Below, one piece after another: positions 34,495-43,324 of a stretch of 64,000 nucleotides of DNA; position 1 is the stretch's first letter, and each line of letters begins with the position of its first letter. The stretch lies in the NCBI RefSeq assembly GCF_004919045.1, contig NZ_SWDW01000017.1, positions 19,023 to 83,022 on the forward strand, in the 5' to 3' direction. The notes beneath the pieces were generated by a model. It did no database searches and was not told the DNA's origin. It saw only the letters and a program-made list of their open reading frames with translations. The DNA comes from Sinomonas albida. GTDB lineage: Bacteria > Actinomycetota > Actinomycetes > Actinomycetales > Micrococcaceae. The position numbers and the translations under genes were made by a program.

Positions 34495-34695
34495 AGGCCG
34501 ACACCGAGCGCATGCGTGTCGCGGGAGCCCCTGAGAGGCGATCGCGGCCAAGCAGTTCGGGGAGGCCCAGCAGAAATTTCCCGTCGCCACGCCGCGGCCG
34601 GTCGCGGGAAGGCCATCGGCAAGGTCAAGGCCAACGCCGTCCAACAAGCCCGCGCACCCAGGGCAGACACCTCACCAAAGGTCGGTAGAAACTGA
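34495..34695 (+). pseudogene. remnant of a second small gene with two frameshifts
   Basis: Three short sense pieces lie in successive frames: ERMRVAGAPER, then AIAAKQFGEAQQKFPVATPR, then GKAIGKVKANAVQQARAP ending with a TGA at 34693-34695. The pieces look like one Lys/Ala-rich protein of about 65 residues broken by two indels. It lies directly behind another frameshifted gene and before a terminator. Confidence 0.5.
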
Positions 34696-34698
34696 ACC

Positions 34699-34734
34699 AT
34701 AGAGGCCCGTCGCCGCGCGACGCCGGGCCTCTAT
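34699..34734 (+). terminator. terminator after the relaxase operon
   Basis: ATAGAGGCCCG (34699-34709) pairs perfectly with CGGGCCTCTAT (34724-34734); inner bases can extend the stem. It closes the relaxase gene cluster. Confidence 0.8.
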
Positions 34735-34797
34735 CGCCCCTGTCGAACACGCGCGCTGCTCTCGATCTCCGATGACGGAATTAAATACGATGACCCC

Positions 34798-35310
34798 ATG
34801 ACTCATCCGGGCGATTCTTGGGACAAGCTCGCAATACGCTCCTGGCACCTTCCCCTCCTCTGGATCGACGGCCGTCGCAGCTTCGCGGCGGGCTGGCCGC
34901 CCGGAGCCGTATGCGAGGAGTGCCAGAGCGTTCCGGAACCCGGCCAGCCAGGATACTGCGGCCCGACCCCTCCGGGTTCAGGGCAGATCGCGTACCCGAG
35001 ATCTGACGTGCGGTACACGTGTATCTCGTGTGCGAGGGCCAAATTCGATCTGGCAGCAGGCGAGCTCGCAGGACATGTCTGCGGCCGAGACTGCCGCGAC
35101 GGCCTGTGCGTCGACGTCACCATTCAGCAACGAGGAACACTCGGCCCGCTGAGCCCCGCAGAGCGCATCGCTTACCTCCGAGACGAATACGCGGAACGCG
35201 GATGGCGAGTGATCGCCGCGGAACGGGACATCAACGGACCCATGCTGCCTGCCTGCGAAAGCTGGGCAATCGGGATCGTCCCAGCCAGAGAAGGCGTCTG
35301 GACCAGCTGA
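34798..35310 (+). CDS. Cys-rich protein of unknown function
   Basis: A 170-residue soluble protein. Cysteines are clustered: CEEC (about 39-42), CGP, CISC (about 75-78), CGRDCRDGLC (about 94-103), a pattern suited to binding two zinc ions. The C-terminal third (LSPAERIAYLRDEYAERGWR) is helical. Codon choice is normal for the host but no strong ribosome site precedes the ATG at 34798. I recognise no family. It lies inside the mobile element, so it is cargo. Confidence 0.55.
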   Translation: MTHPGDSWDKLAIRSWHLPLLWIDGRRSFAAGWPPGAVCEECQSVPEPGQPGYCGPTPPGSGQIAYPRSDVRYTCISCARAKFDLAAGELAGHVCGRDCRDGLCVDVTIQQRGTLGPLSPAERIAYLRDEYAERGWRVIAAERDINGPMLPACESWAIGIVPAREGVWTS

Positions 35311-36290
35311 ACGCTCCGCCGTTCCCTGACCCGAGTCCGGCAGTTCCCCCGGTGCCGGAATGACCGCCTCCAGCACACTCCTTTTCGTTGGGGGCGGGCG
35401 GTGCGTCTGACAGGAGCGACGGCTCCGCCGCTACAAGCAGTCAGGCCTTCGGGAAGGAGAACATTCGGGCCGTAGAGATCGAATTGCGCCGGTACGGGCC
35501 AGCTGCGCTGACGGAGGCGGTGATGCCGACATCGAAGACGTTCCTGGGGCGACGAAGTCTGCGCGCACGGGAGTTGACGTCATGTCGGCGCAGCTGGCCT
35601 CGAATCGGGAGACCAGCTCTGCCAGCTTTTCGATGGCCTCGTCCAGGTCCGTCTCGCTCAGCAGGTCGACGGTGCGGATCTCGATCGGGGGAGCGGCCAT
35701 TGCACCGGGCCTGAATCAGGCTGCGATAGCCAGGTGAGTCGGCATCGTTGATGCCTGACGCCGTGGCGCCTGAGGGCCGAAACCCGTCTGTCAGCAGAAA
35801 GTTGAGCCGCCGCAGTCCAACAGCCTGTTGGACTGCTCCCGTTGGGACACATCATCATACGGCCATCGGCGAGCCGGCCTGCGGCACTCGAGCGGGCCGA
35901 GGGCGATTCCTGAGTCCACTGGAGCCATCAGATCCCTCCGGCGACCACAATGAAGCCCCCGAGGGCAATGCCGGCCCTGCACTGGACGCCGCCCGGGCGG
36001 CTCAACCTCGCCATCAGTCGCCCACCACGCCTCGACCTCTGGATTCGCAGATACCCCCGCCCGAAAAAATGGCTGGTGAAGTGCCCTAAACGCTACACTC
36101 CAACCCGTCTCGAAACCCTAGGGATGCGAGGCGTCTCGCCGGTCGGGCGACCGCCGCGACGGGACTGCGCCAATTTCCGCGGAGACGGGCGGGTTCGCCT
36201 GCTTCCGGCGATTCTCGCAACCATGTCTCGGAACCTTCTGGGTGAATCGGCGTATCCATCATTGGTTATGAGACACATCGGAGGCGGCCC
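35311..36290. other. decayed stretch without a supported intact gene
   Basis: About 1 kb of accessory DNA. The only coding-like piece is on the minus strand at 35700 down to about 35560, starting MAAPPIEIRTVDLLSETDLD and continuing EAIEKLAELVSRFEA before losing sense; it may be the 5' end of a dead gene. The rest has no credible frame. Confidence 0.5.
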
Positions 36291-36488
36291 GTGGGCAAGC
36301 TGATCGACTACGCACGCGTTTCGACGCGGCAGCAGTCCACCGACCGGCAGCAGGCAGACCTCCTGGCCGGCAATTACCGCGGCGGTCCACACGCTGGTCG
36401 AGGGTGCTACCGAAACCGTTCACCGAAACCCGGTGCCATCTCGGCCTCGGCAGCCCTTGAGCGGTCCGAGATCGTGCACGCTACATAG
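36291..36488 (+). pseudogene. N-terminal fragment of a serine resolvase
   Basis: Reads MGKLIDYARVSTRQQSTDRQ then QADLLA, the exact start of Tn3-type resolvases with the catalytic Ser in ARVST. After about 26 residues similarity stops and the frame ends at 36488. The catalytic domain, dimer helix and DNA-binding end are missing. It overlaps the end of the convergent DUF1016 gene. Confidence 0.85.
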
Positions 36489-37548
36489 AGCCGCCGCCTT
36501 GGGCGCCGTCGTTGGGGATGTAAGTGTCAATGCCTCGGCGCGCGAGCCGTTCCCGAGCGTCGCGGACGATCCCGCCGAGCTTCGCCTCGAGCTCGGCTTT
36601 GGGCGGCAGTGCCGTCCAGTACTCGGCGACGACGATGCCGTCGCGGTGCATCTCGAGCAGCTCGACCTGCTCGCGGCTGACCTCGGTGCACAGGATGAGG
36701 CCGATTGGACTCTCCTCGCCGTCCTGGCGCTCGTACCGGTCGAGCCATTTTAGGTACAGCTTCATCTGGCCCTCGTGCCGGGGGTCGAATTTCCCGATCT
36801 TCAGCTCGACGGCGACCAGACGACGCAGGGGCCGGCTGTAGAACAGCAGGTCGAGATAAAAGTCATCACCATCGATGGTCATTCGCTTCTGCGCTGCGAC
36901 GAAGGCGAACCCGTGCCCGACCTCTAGAAGGAACGACTGCATGTCGCGCAGGATCGCCGCCTCGAGATCCCTCTCAAGAAAAGTGTCCTGCAGGCCGAGC
37001 GCGTCGAGGATCAGCGGATCGGCGAACGTGTCACGGGGCGTCGCGGAGCCCTCCGGGATCTGGGAGTTCGCGATCTCCCTGCGCTCGAAGGCCTTGCGGC
37101 TGATCGCCGCCCGCAGTTCGCGGACGCTGAGGTGTTTGGTGGCCGCCTCACGGGCGTAGAACGCGCGCGCCTCGTCGGACTTCAATGACAGCAGCTCCTT
37201 CAGATGCGACCAGCTCACCTGCTGGGCCAGCTGGGCGACCTGACCGTAATTCGGGAACTGCCTGGACAGTGTGACCATTCGGTTCAGGTTCGACTCGTCG
37301 TAGCCGGAACCGAACCTCGCACTCAACTCCTGCGACAGCGTCGCAAGAATCCGCTGCCCGTATTCAGCGCGGCCGTCCCGCAGCGAGTGCACGGAGATCG
37401 CCCGACCGACGAGCCAGTTCGTGAGCGTCAGCGCAGCATTCACCTGGACTGCCGCGACGCGGCGCCCGCGCTCGACGAGATCGACGACGTACGCCAGCAG
37501 CCCGTCGCTATCCGAAGGGACGTCGTCTGTGGGAATCAGTTCGCTCAT
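36481..37548 (-). CDS. DUF1016 (YhcG-type) PD-(D/E)xK nuclease-domain protein
   Basis: A 355-residue protein of the YhcG/DUF1016 family. The N-terminal domain (about 20-160: WLVGRAISVHSLRDGRAEYG, SWSHLKELLSLKSDEARAFY) is helical and typical; the C-terminal domain (about 170-340) is a PD-(D/E)xK nuclease fold with DFYLDLLFYSRPLRRLVAVE followed by LKIGKF, giving the D...E-x-K core. AGGAGG precedes the ATG at 37548. It overlaps the stop of the upstream recombinase gene by 4 bp (ATGA). Such proteins occur beside restriction and defence genes; a role in defence or element upkeep is inference. Confidence 0.9.
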   Translation of the reverse strand: MSELIPTDDVPSDSDGLLAYVVDLVERGRRVAAVQVNAALTLTNWLVGRAISVHSLRDGRAEYGQRILATLSQELSARFGSGYDESNLNRMVTLSRQFPNYGQVAQLAQQVSWSHLKELLSLKSDEARAFYAREAATKHLSVRELRAAISRKAFERREIANSQIPEGSATPRDTFADPLILDALGLQDTFLERDLEAAILRDMQSFLLEVGHGFAFVAAQKRMTIDGDDFYLDLLFYSRPLRRLVAVELKIGKFDPRHEGQMKLYLKWLDRYERQDGEESPIGLILCTEVSREQVELLEMHRDGIVVAEYWTALPPKAELEAKLGGIVRDARERLARRGIDTYIPNDGAQGGGSM

Positions 37549-38153
37549 CGGCCGCCTCCTCTGCCTCGCCAAGATTCCTGCGACATCGTCGCAGGAATCT
37601 TGGCGCGTTCCCCTGCCCGGAGGTAGGCGTAGACGGTCTCGCGGCTGATGCCGTACTCGCGGGCGAGGGCGGCTCTGGACTCGCCCGCCTGGGCGCGGGC
37701 GACCATCGCGGCCGCAGCGGCTTCTTCGAGTTTCGCCTTCCGGCCTTTGTAGACGCCGCGGGCCTTGGCCTTGGCGATGCCCTCGGCCTGGCGCTCCCGG
37801 ATGAGGGCCCGTTCGAACTCGGCCACGGAGCCCATGATGCCGAGCATGAGCTTGGCGAGGGAGTCGTCCCCGGTGAAGGCCAGGCCCTCCTTGACGAATT
37901 CGACCCCGACTCCCTTGGCTGTGAGCTGGTCCACGAGGCGCAGGAGGTCGTCGAGGTCGCGGGCGAGGCGGTCCATGGAGTGCACGAGCACGGTGTCGCC
38001 CTCGCGCACGAAGCCGAGCATCTCCGAGAGCCCGGACCGGTCCAGGCTCGACCCGGACGCGTGGTCGGTGAAGGTCTTCTCAACCGGGACGCCGTCGAGC
38101 TGCCGGACGGTGGACTGAAGGGCCGAGCTCACCCGCACGTACCCCACACGCAA
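37545..38153 (-). CDS. serine recombinase (resolvase/invertase family)
   Basis: A 202-residue serine recombinase: catalytic domain LRVGYVRVSSALQSTVRQLD with the catalytic Ser near residue 9, LDRSGLSEMLGFVREGDTVL, HSMDRLARDLDDLLRLVDQL, and the E-helix (GSVAEFERALIRERQAEGIA). The C-terminal HTH is ALAREYGISRETVYAYL. The TTG at 38153 with GAAGAAGG upstream was chosen; GTG 38162 is an alternative. It is translationally coupled to the DUF1016 gene, an unusual pairing. Confidence 0.88.
   Translation of the reverse strand: MRVGYVRVSSALQSTVRQLDGVPVEKTFTDHASGSSLDRSGLSEMLGFVREGDTVLVHSMDRLARDLDDLLRLVDQLTAKGVGVEFVKEGLAFTGDDSLAKLMLGIMGSVAEFERALIRERQAEGIAKAKARGVYKGRKAKLEEAAAAAMVARAQAGESRAALAREYGISRETVYAYLRAGERAKIPATMSQESWRGRGGGR
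37568..37604. repeat. perfect 17-bp inverted repeat at the recombinase-nuclease junction
   Basis: GCCAAGATTCCTGCGAC (37568-37584), a 3-base spacer and GTCGCAGGAATCTTGGC (37588-37604). It lies in the last codons of the recombinase gene and 7 bp upstream of the AGGAGG of the DUF1016 gene, so in mRNA it forms a strong hairpin beside that ribosome site. Confidence 0.9.
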
Positions 38154-38495
38154 TGCGTCCACCTTCTTCCGAGCCAAGTGTGTCAGGAAGGACTCTAGAC
38201 CCCGAAGGATCGGTGTCAGACAAACGCCACGCCGACCCGAATCTGACACGATCCGGAACGTGTGCCTGACGTGGTGCGGGGGTGCACCCCAACGTCACAC
38301 AGAGTTCGACCGAGATCCAAAGTTGAGTGTTGCAGTTGTCCTACATTCACCGGGCACTTCTTCGGGCAGGGCAACTGCGAATCCGCAGGTCCCAAGGTGG
38401 CAGGCATCCGATGCTGCCATTGAGTCCTCCGATCGGGGTTCGGTGAGCCGCCGCCTTACGGACAAGTTCAGCAGTCCGCCAGCTATGGTGACCTC
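38154..38495. other. intergenic stretch, nothing recognised
   Basis: No gene, tRNA or strong hairpin is supported. It separates the divergently transcribed recombinase and oxygenase-like genes and probably carries both promoters. GC content falls toward the right-hand gene. Confidence 0.4.
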
Positions 38496-39170
38496 ATGCT
38501 CTCTAGTAATTTTGCAGAGTTGTGGGCAGTCGCCCAGAAACAAGGCTGGGCCATGGGGAAATTCGAACGTCCTGTCAGCGACTGGGGGCTCTCCTTCCTG
38601 GGGTCCCAGATGGGATGGGTGGCCGTAGGAACAAGGACCGGAGAAGGTGCGTCTTCCACGCTCCGGCCAACATCACAGGGCCAATCCCGTCCGAACTCGA
38701 TGAGCGCCGTACACGGCCTCGATGCCCAGCCTCTTCACGTAGACGGCTCGCACATGCTGCGTCCGCCGGATGTTGTCACCCTATTCTCTCCTCAGCCAAG
38801 TCAGACTCCGACCCGGATTTGGAAGCCAAATATAGGCGATCTGGACGTCGACGCCGCTAGAAATGGGATTTTTGTTGTAGGGGCGGGGCGGTCAGCATTC
38901 CTTGCCCCCGTTCTGGAAAACAACGAATTTCGCTTCGATCCTGTGATCATGCATCCTGGGGATGACCGGGCGAGAAAAATTGCCGATTACTTTGCAAGTG
39001 AATCGAATAATAGGGCGCAGGCAGTTGACTGGAACGAACCGAACTCGATCCTCATGATCGCTAACCGCAATGTGTTGCACGGGCGCGCGGCGGTGCACGA
39101 AGAAGACCGTGATAGAACCCTAATGCGGGTCGCTTTTTACGTAGGAGACTCCGATGCGGGCGCCGTATGA
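38496..39170 (+). CDS. putative Fe(II)/2-oxoglutarate-dependent oxygenase (TauD-like)
   Basis: A 224-residue protein. The Fe(II) ligand pattern of the double-stranded beta-helix oxygenases is present: HVD (His81, Asp83) in PLHVDGSHMLRPPDVVTLFS and a distal His195 in NRNVLHGRAAV, followed by Arg residues (DRDRTLMRVAFY) that could bind 2-oxoglutarate. This matches TauD/TfdA-type layout in a short form. Base composition is lower in GC than its neighbours, a sign of transfer. No clear ribosome site precedes ATG 38496. It overlaps the next gene by 17 bp. Substrate unknown. Confidence 0.6.
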   Translation: MLSSNFAELWAVAQKQGWAMGKFERPVSDWGLSFLGSQMGWVAVGTRTGEGASSTLRPTSQGQSRPNSMSAVHGLDAQPLHVDGSHMLRPPDVVTLFSPQPSQTPTRIWKPNIGDLDVDAARNGIFVVGAGRSAFLAPVLENNEFRFDPVIMHPGDDRARKIADYFASESNNRAQAVDWNEPNSILMIANRNVLHGRAAVHEEDRDRTLMRVAFYVGDSDAGAV

Positions 39171-39354
39171 TTCAGAAGGCCTCTGGCTCAAGGCCAAGCT
39201 ATTTATCAATCGGGCCATGGATGACAATGCAAGGTCATTCGACGAACGTGCCCTGTGGGCCAGTCTCTCGCTGGAACTGTTGGCCAAGGCAGCTCTTGCC
39301 AACCATTCACCCCTTCTCATTGCGGACCCTATGGAGTGTGAAGCGCGGCGGTAA
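39154..39354 (+). CDS. short, probably truncated helical protein
   Basis: A 66-residue product: SEGLWLKAKLFINRAMDD, then RALWASLSLELLAKAALANH and SPLLIADP. It reads like the amphipathic N-terminus of a larger family (full-length relatives continue past the LLIADP block), so the gene is probably cut at its 3' end. It overlaps the oxygenase-like gene by 17 bp in another frame, so the two formed an operon. The combination looks like cargo, perhaps defence, but no function can be assigned. Confidence 0.55.
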   Translation: MRAPYDSEGLWLKAKLFINRAMDDNARSFDERALWASLSLELLAKAALANHSPLLIADPMECEARR

Positions 39355-39777
39355 ATGTCGTAGATTCCGCGGCGCTAATTGGCTAGAGGCGCCGGGCGTC
39401 TATGGTCGCTTGTCGCTTGGCCGGCAAGGGATCTTGACCTGTGCAGGCGATGCCTGGGATGGGTGCAAGTGCGAGTGGTGATTGGATGGTGAGGCTGTGG
39501 TCGGATCCGAAGGCGACCGATGCAGACTTCGGCTCTTATTGGTGCTCGGACCTGGCTCGGTTCCATGGAGCGGAGGCTTGACCAGGGGGTTGTGCCGAGC
39601 TCGATGATGTTGCGCCCTCCCGGGCAGGTCTGAGGGCTTTGTCGTCTCCGGGGAGGCGTAGCGACCCCATGAGTTCGCGAACCAACTGTCGTCGTCGAGG
39701 GCTTCTGCTGAGCCCGGCTTCTCGGAGGGTTGGGAGGTTCCCGTCCAGCTCCCTGCCGGCGTTGTTCTTCCATGGGC
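39355..39777. other. junction region between decayed cargo and sulfur island
   Basis: No intact gene. On the minus strand just beyond the MFS stop there is a coding-like piece (WKNNAGRELDGNLPTLREAG, then RQLVRELMGSLRLPGDDKAL, about 39773 down to 39620) without start or known family, perhaps the end of a lost gene. This is a likely recombination boundary. Confidence 0.4.
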
Positions 39778-41064
39778 TCACCGCGCCCGGTGGTCGTGGC
39801 CGCGCATGCGGAGGGCGACGACTAGTCCGGACAGGGAGGTGAGCGCTGCGACGGCGGCGATGGCGGCGGGGATGCCGTAGAGGTCGGCGAGGAGGCCGGA
39901 CAGGAGGGCGCCGACGGCGAAGCCGCCGTCGCGCCAGAGCCGGTAGACCCCGACGGATCGGGCCCGCCAGGTCGGGTGGGCGACGTCGCCGATCGCGGCG
40001 AGGAGGGTCGGGTAGACCATTGCTGTGCCGAGTCCGAGGAGTATGGCGGCGGCGAGCCAGGGTCCGAAGGCGTGGCCTGCCGCCACGACCGCGAGTCCGA
40101 CGGCTTGGACGAGCATGCCGGCGGCGATGAGCCATTTGCGGCCCCATCTGTCGGAGGCGGCCCCGGTGAAGAGCTGCCCGGCTCCCCAGACTGCGGGGTA
40201 GGCGGCGGCGAGGATGCCGATCTGGTCCAGGCTCAGCCCGGCGCCCGCGAACAGGACGGGGAAGAGGCCCCAGGCGAGGCCGTCGTTGAGGTTGTTGACC
40301 ATGCCGGCCTGGCTCACGGAGGAGAGGGAGCGGTCTGTGAAGCTGGTCAGGGTGAAGACCTGCCCGGTGGTGAGGCCGGCGTGCGCGCTCCCGTGCGAGC
40401 TGACGTGCTGTGCCGCTTCGGCCTTGGCGTGGTGGTGGGTCTCGCGCACGGTCAGGGCGGTCAGGCCCAGGCCGAGGGCGATGTAGGCGGCGCCGAGGAG
40501 GAACGGCGCCGGGCGGAGCCCGTAGGCGGAGGCGAGGTATCCGGTGGCCAGGGCGGTGAGGGCGAGGCCGAGGTAGCCGGCGGCCTCGTTGAAGCCCATG
40601 GCGAGGCCGCGCTGCTTCGGGCCGACCAGGTCCATCTTCATGATCACCGTGGTGGACCAGGTCAGGCCCTGGCTGATGCCCAGGAGCACGTTGGCCGCGA
40701 TGACCCAGCCCCAGTCCGGGGCGAGGATGAGCATGGCCGGGACGGGGATCGCCGCGAGCCAGCCGGCCAGGAGGACCGGCTTGCGGCCGAACCTGTCCGA
40801 GAGCGTGCCGGCGAAGTAGTTCATCGCGGCCTTGGACGCCCCGAAGGCGAGGATGTAAGTCAGCGCGCTGGTGTAGAGGCCGAGGTGGAACGTCTGGGAT
40901 GCCAGCAGGGGCAGGACCGTGCGCTCCTGGCCGAGGGTGGCCCCGACGAGGGCGTTGACCGCGACGAGGAGCATGAACTGGGCCAGGTTCTGCCGCAGCC
41001 CCAGCACGGGCCCCGCCGCGGCCTGCCGGGGCTGGTCGGGGGCTCCTGCGCCGGGCGGGCTCAC
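39778..41064 (-). CDS. MFS transporter of the sulfur island
   Basis: A 428-residue major facilitator with 12 helices. The motif between helices 2 and 3 is [20 protein letters not shown] and its repeat in the second half is [20 protein letters not shown] His-rich loop ([20 protein letters not shown]) lies between the halves and could bind metal. The GTG at 41064 overlaps the trxB stop by 4 bp. It is the third gene of the trxA-trxB-MFS operon under a CstR-type operator, so it probably exports or imports a sulfur-linked compound (inference). Confidence 0.88.
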   Translation of the reverse strand: MSPPGAGAPDQPRQAAAGPVLGLRQNLAQFMLLVAVNALVGATLGQERTVLPLLASQTFHLGLYTSALTYILAFGASKAAMNYFAGTLSDRFGRKPVLLAGWLAAIPVPAMLILAPDWGWVIAANVLLGISQGLTWSTTVIMKMDLVGPKQRGLAMGFNEAAGYLGLALTALATGYLASAYGLRPAPFLLGAAYIALGLGLTALTVRETHHHAKAEAAQHVSSHGSAHAGLTTGQVFTLTSFTDRSLSSVSQAGMVNNLNDGLAWGLFPVLFAGAGLSLDQIGILAAAYPAVWGAGQLFTGAASDRWGRKWLIAAGMLVQAVGLAVVAAGHAFGPWLAAAILLGLGTAMVYPTLLAAIGDVAHPTWRARSVGVYRLWRDGGFAVGALLSGLLADLYGIPAAIAAVAALTSLSGLVVALRMRGHDHRAR

Positions 41065-42056
41065 CGTGCGGCCCCGGCGGGGGCCGGCACTCGGTGGCTG
41101 CGGGCCGGCTGCCCCGGGAGCTCTCGTCCGGCCGGGCCGGCGGCGAGGTGGCGTTCGGCGTCCAGGGCAGCGGCGCAGCCGGTGCCGGCGGCGGTGATGG
41201 CCTGGCGGTAGCGGTGGTCGACGGCGTCCCCGCAGGCGAACACGCCCTCGATGCTGGTGGCTGTGGTGGGGTGCGCGACGGCGATGTAGCCCTCCGGATC
41301 GAGCTCCAGCTGCCCGGCGACGAGCTCGGTGCGGGGGGTGTGGCCGATCGCGACGAAGATCCCGGTCGCCTCGATGTGCCTCCGCTGCCCGGTGAGGGTG
41401 TCCTCCAAGGTGGCCCCGGCGACCTTCTCCTGGCCGTGGATAGCGGCGATGCGGGTGTTGTACTCGAAGCGGATCTTCGGGTTCTCGGCCGCGCGCTGGG
41501 CCATGATGCGCGAGGCGCGCAGGGCGTCCCGGCGGACCACGACGGTCACGGAGCGGGCGAAGCGGGCCAGGAAGGCGGCCTCCTCCATGGCGGAGTCCCC
41601 GCCGCCGACGACGAGGATGTCCTGGTCGCGGAAGAAGAACCCGTCGCAGGTGGCGCACCAGGAGACCCCGTGCCCGCTGAGGCGCTTTTCCTCGGGCAGG
41701 CCGAGCTCCCTGTAGGCGGAGCCGGTGGCGAGGATCACGGCCGCGGCCTCGTGGGTCTGCCCCGAGCCGGTGGTGACCTGCTTGGGGTCGGCGGCCAGGT
41801 CCACGGCGACGGCGTCGTCGGAGACGATGCGGGCTCCGAAGCGCTCGGCCTGGGCCTGGAGGCCGTCCATGAGCTCGGGCCCTTGGATCCCGGCGGGGAA
41901 GCCGGGGAAGTTCTCGACCTCGGTGGTGTTCATCAGGGACCCGCCCGCGGTGACCGAGCCGGCCAGGACGAGGGGCTCCAGGCCGGCGCGTGCGGCGTAG
42001 ACGGCGGCGGTGTACCCGGCGGGGCCGGAGCCGATGATGATCAGCTGCTCGCTCAT
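41061..42056 (-). CDS. trxB: thioredoxin-disulfide reductase
   Basis: NADPH-dependent flavoprotein that reduces thioredoxin, 331 residues. FAD motif [20 protein letters not shown], redox centre CATC (Cys134, Cys137), NADPH motif [19 protein letters not shown] and the final FAD block [21 protein letters not shown]. It follows trxA by 25 bp and overlaps the MFS gene by 4 bp. Given the CstR operator upstream, this is probably a dedicated second thioredoxin system for persulfide or sulfide stress rather than the housekeeping copy (inference). Confidence 0.95.
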   Translation of the reverse strand: MSEQLIIIGSGPAGYTAAVYAARAGLEPLVLAGSVTAGGSLMNTTEVENFPGFPAGIQGPELMDGLQAQAERFGARIVSDDAVAVDLAADPKQVTTGSGQTHEAAAVILATGSAYRELGLPEEKRLSGHGVSWCATCDGFFFRDQDILVVGGGDSAMEEAAFLARFARSVTVVVRRDALRASRIMAQRAAENPKIRFEYNTRIAAIHGQEKVAGATLEDTLTGQRRHIEATGIFVAIGHTPRTELVAGQLELDPEGYIAVAHPTTATSIEGVFACGDAVDHRYRQAITAAGTGCAAALDAERHLAAGPAGRELPGQPARSHRVPAPAGAAR

Positions 42057-42081
42057 GCGCTCTCCTTCCTGGACCGTCGGC

Positions 42082-42444
42082 TCAGGAGGCCCGGGCCTTC
42101 AGGCGGGCTCGGACCTCGTCCATGTCCAGGCCCTGCACGGCCGCGATCAGCTTCTCCAGGCCGGAGGGATCCAGCGCCCCGGGCTGGGAGAAGACCAGGA
42201 TCCCGTCGCGGAAGGCCATCAGGGTCGGGATCGAGGTGATGCTGGCCGCGGCGGCCAGTCGCTGCTCGGCTTCGGTGTCGACCTTGGCGAAGACTGCCTC
42301 GGGGTGCTCCTCCGACGCGGCAGCGAAGGTGGGGGCGAACCTGCGGCACGGGCCGCACCAGGACGCCCAGAAGTCCACGAGCACGACCCCGTCGCGGGCG
42401 ACGGTCTCGTCGAAGGTCTTTTCGGTGATGTCGATGGTAGCCAT
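42082..42444 (-). CDS. trxA: thioredoxin
   Basis: A 120-residue thioredoxin with the active site [12 protein letters not shown] (Cys30, Cys33) and the cis-Pro loop [14 protein letters not shown]. The ATG at 42444 follows GGGGGA; a second ATG 9 bp upstream is possible. Its promoter holds the CstR-type box ATACCCCTGGGGGTAT directly before the start, so it should be induced by reactive sulfur. It heads the operon with trxB and the MFS gene. Confidence 0.95.
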   Translation of the reverse strand: MATIDITEKTFDETVARDGVVLVDFWASWCGPCRRFAPTFAAASEEHPEAVFAKVDTEAEQRLAAAASITSIPTLMAFRDGILVFSQPGALDPSGLEKLIAAVQGLDMDEVRARLKARAS

Positions 42445-42454
42445 GTCCCCCATG

Positions 42455-42470
42455 ATACCCCTGGGGGTAT
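42455..42470. promoter_or_regulatory. CstR/CsoR-type operator before trxA
   Basis: ATACCCCTGGGGGTAT, near-perfect palindrome, 11 bp upstream of the trxA ATG. This is the classic operator form of CsoR/CstR repressors. Confidence 0.85.
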
Positions 42471-42567
42471 TTTGGTGCAAGCGGGCCTCGGGCAGTTCCC
42501 GTGGCGCCCGGCGCACGCCGGCAGGGAGGGCGCGGGACGACACCCCCGCCCGGGAGAGACTTGGCAC

Positions 42568-42583
42568 ATACCCCCTAGGGTAT
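42568..42583. promoter_or_regulatory. CstR/CsoR-type operator before rhodanese-cstR operon
   Basis: ATACCCCCTAGGGTAT, palindromic, 58 bp before the rhodanese ATG and 113 bp from the trxA operator; together they cover both divergent promoters. Confidence 0.85.
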
Positions 42584-42640
42584 TATCCTAGTCGGTGGCG
42601 CCCCAGAATCCCCTGGGCCCCGATCGGAAGGGAATCCAGC

Positions 42641-42955
42641 ATGAAGGGCATCTCGGTGAACGAGCTGGCGGCACTGGGCCGCGGGGCCTCGATCGTCGAC
42701 GTCCGCGAGGCCGACGAATACGCCGAGGCCCGCGTGCCCGACGCGAAGAACCTCCCGCTCTCCGGCCTGGCCTCATCTCTCGGCGACCTGCCGCCACATC
42801 GGCCCGTCTACATCATGTGCGCCTCGGGCGGCCGGAGCGCCCGGGCCACCGCCTTCCTGGCCGAGCAGGGCTTCGATGCGGTGAACGTCCTCGGCGGGAT
42901 CACGGAGTGGTATCGCAACGGCCATCAGGTGCACTTCGGACCGGAGGTGGCCTGA
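42641..42955 (+). CDS. single-domain rhodanese
   Basis: A 104-residue sulfurtransferase. The rhodanese fold shows VDVREADEYAEARVPDAKNL and the active-site loop with Cys60 in YIMCASGGRSARA. It transfers sulfane sulfur from persulfides or thiosulfate to acceptors such as thioredoxin or glutathione analogues. It is the first gene of an operon with the CstR repressor 1 bp behind its stop and a CstR operator in front. Confidence 0.94.
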   Translation: MKGISVNELAALGRGASIVDVREADEYAEARVPDAKNLPLSGLASSLGDLPPHRPVYIMCASGGRSARATAFLAEQGFDAVNVLGGITEWYRNGHQVHFGPEVA

Positions 42956-42956
42956 G

Positions 42957-43271
42957 ATGAGCGCCGCCCAGCCGCTGGCCGCCTCCGAGGGTGCCGCGCC
43001 CCAGTCCCTCGAGCTGCGCCGGCTCGCCAATCGGCTCAAGCGAGCCCGCGGCCAGCTCGGTGCCGTCATCGATGCCGTCGAGTCAGGAGCCGACTGCCGC
43101 ACTGTGATCACCCAGCTGGCCGCGGTGCGCGGGGCCCTGGACAAGGCCGGCTTCGAGCTCATCTCCACCGCCATGCGCGACTGCGTCAGCACCCCAAGGG
43201 GCGCCTCTGCGCCCGCCGAAGACGCGCTGACCATGGAGGAGCTGCGCCGGCTGTTCCTCACCCTCGCCTGA
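42957..43271 (+). CDS. cstR: CstR-type persulfide-sensing repressor (copy 1)
   Basis: A 104-residue all-helical repressor of the CsoR superfamily: RRLANRLKRARGQLGAVIDA, then GADCRTVITQLAAVRGALDK and ISTAMRDC. Cys47 and Cys76 are kept, but the copper-ligand His of CsoR (four residues before the second Cys) is Ala72. This C-x-C pattern without His marks CstR proteins, which sense persulfides by disulfide or polysulfide bridge formation. It should bind the ATACCCC boxes of this island, including its own promoter. Confidence 0.92.
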   Translation: MSAAQPLAASEGAAPQSLELRRLANRLKRARGQLGAVIDAVESGADCRTVITQLAAVRGALDKAGFELISTAMRDCVSTPRGASAPAEDALTMEELRRLFLTLA

Positions 43272-43324
43272 GCGCACCCACCACCACACATGCCCCGCCG
43301 TACGCGCGGGAGAAGGAGTCATCG

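Noticed and set aside
36051..36058. ATACCCCC half site like the CstR operators
   Set aside because: The right half (GCCCGAAA) does not match and no gene starts nearby.
36208..36245. Possible second copy of the 17-bp inverted-repeat sequence near 37.6 kb
   Set aside because: Only short scattered matches; it does not form an inverted repeat and similarity is not better than chance.
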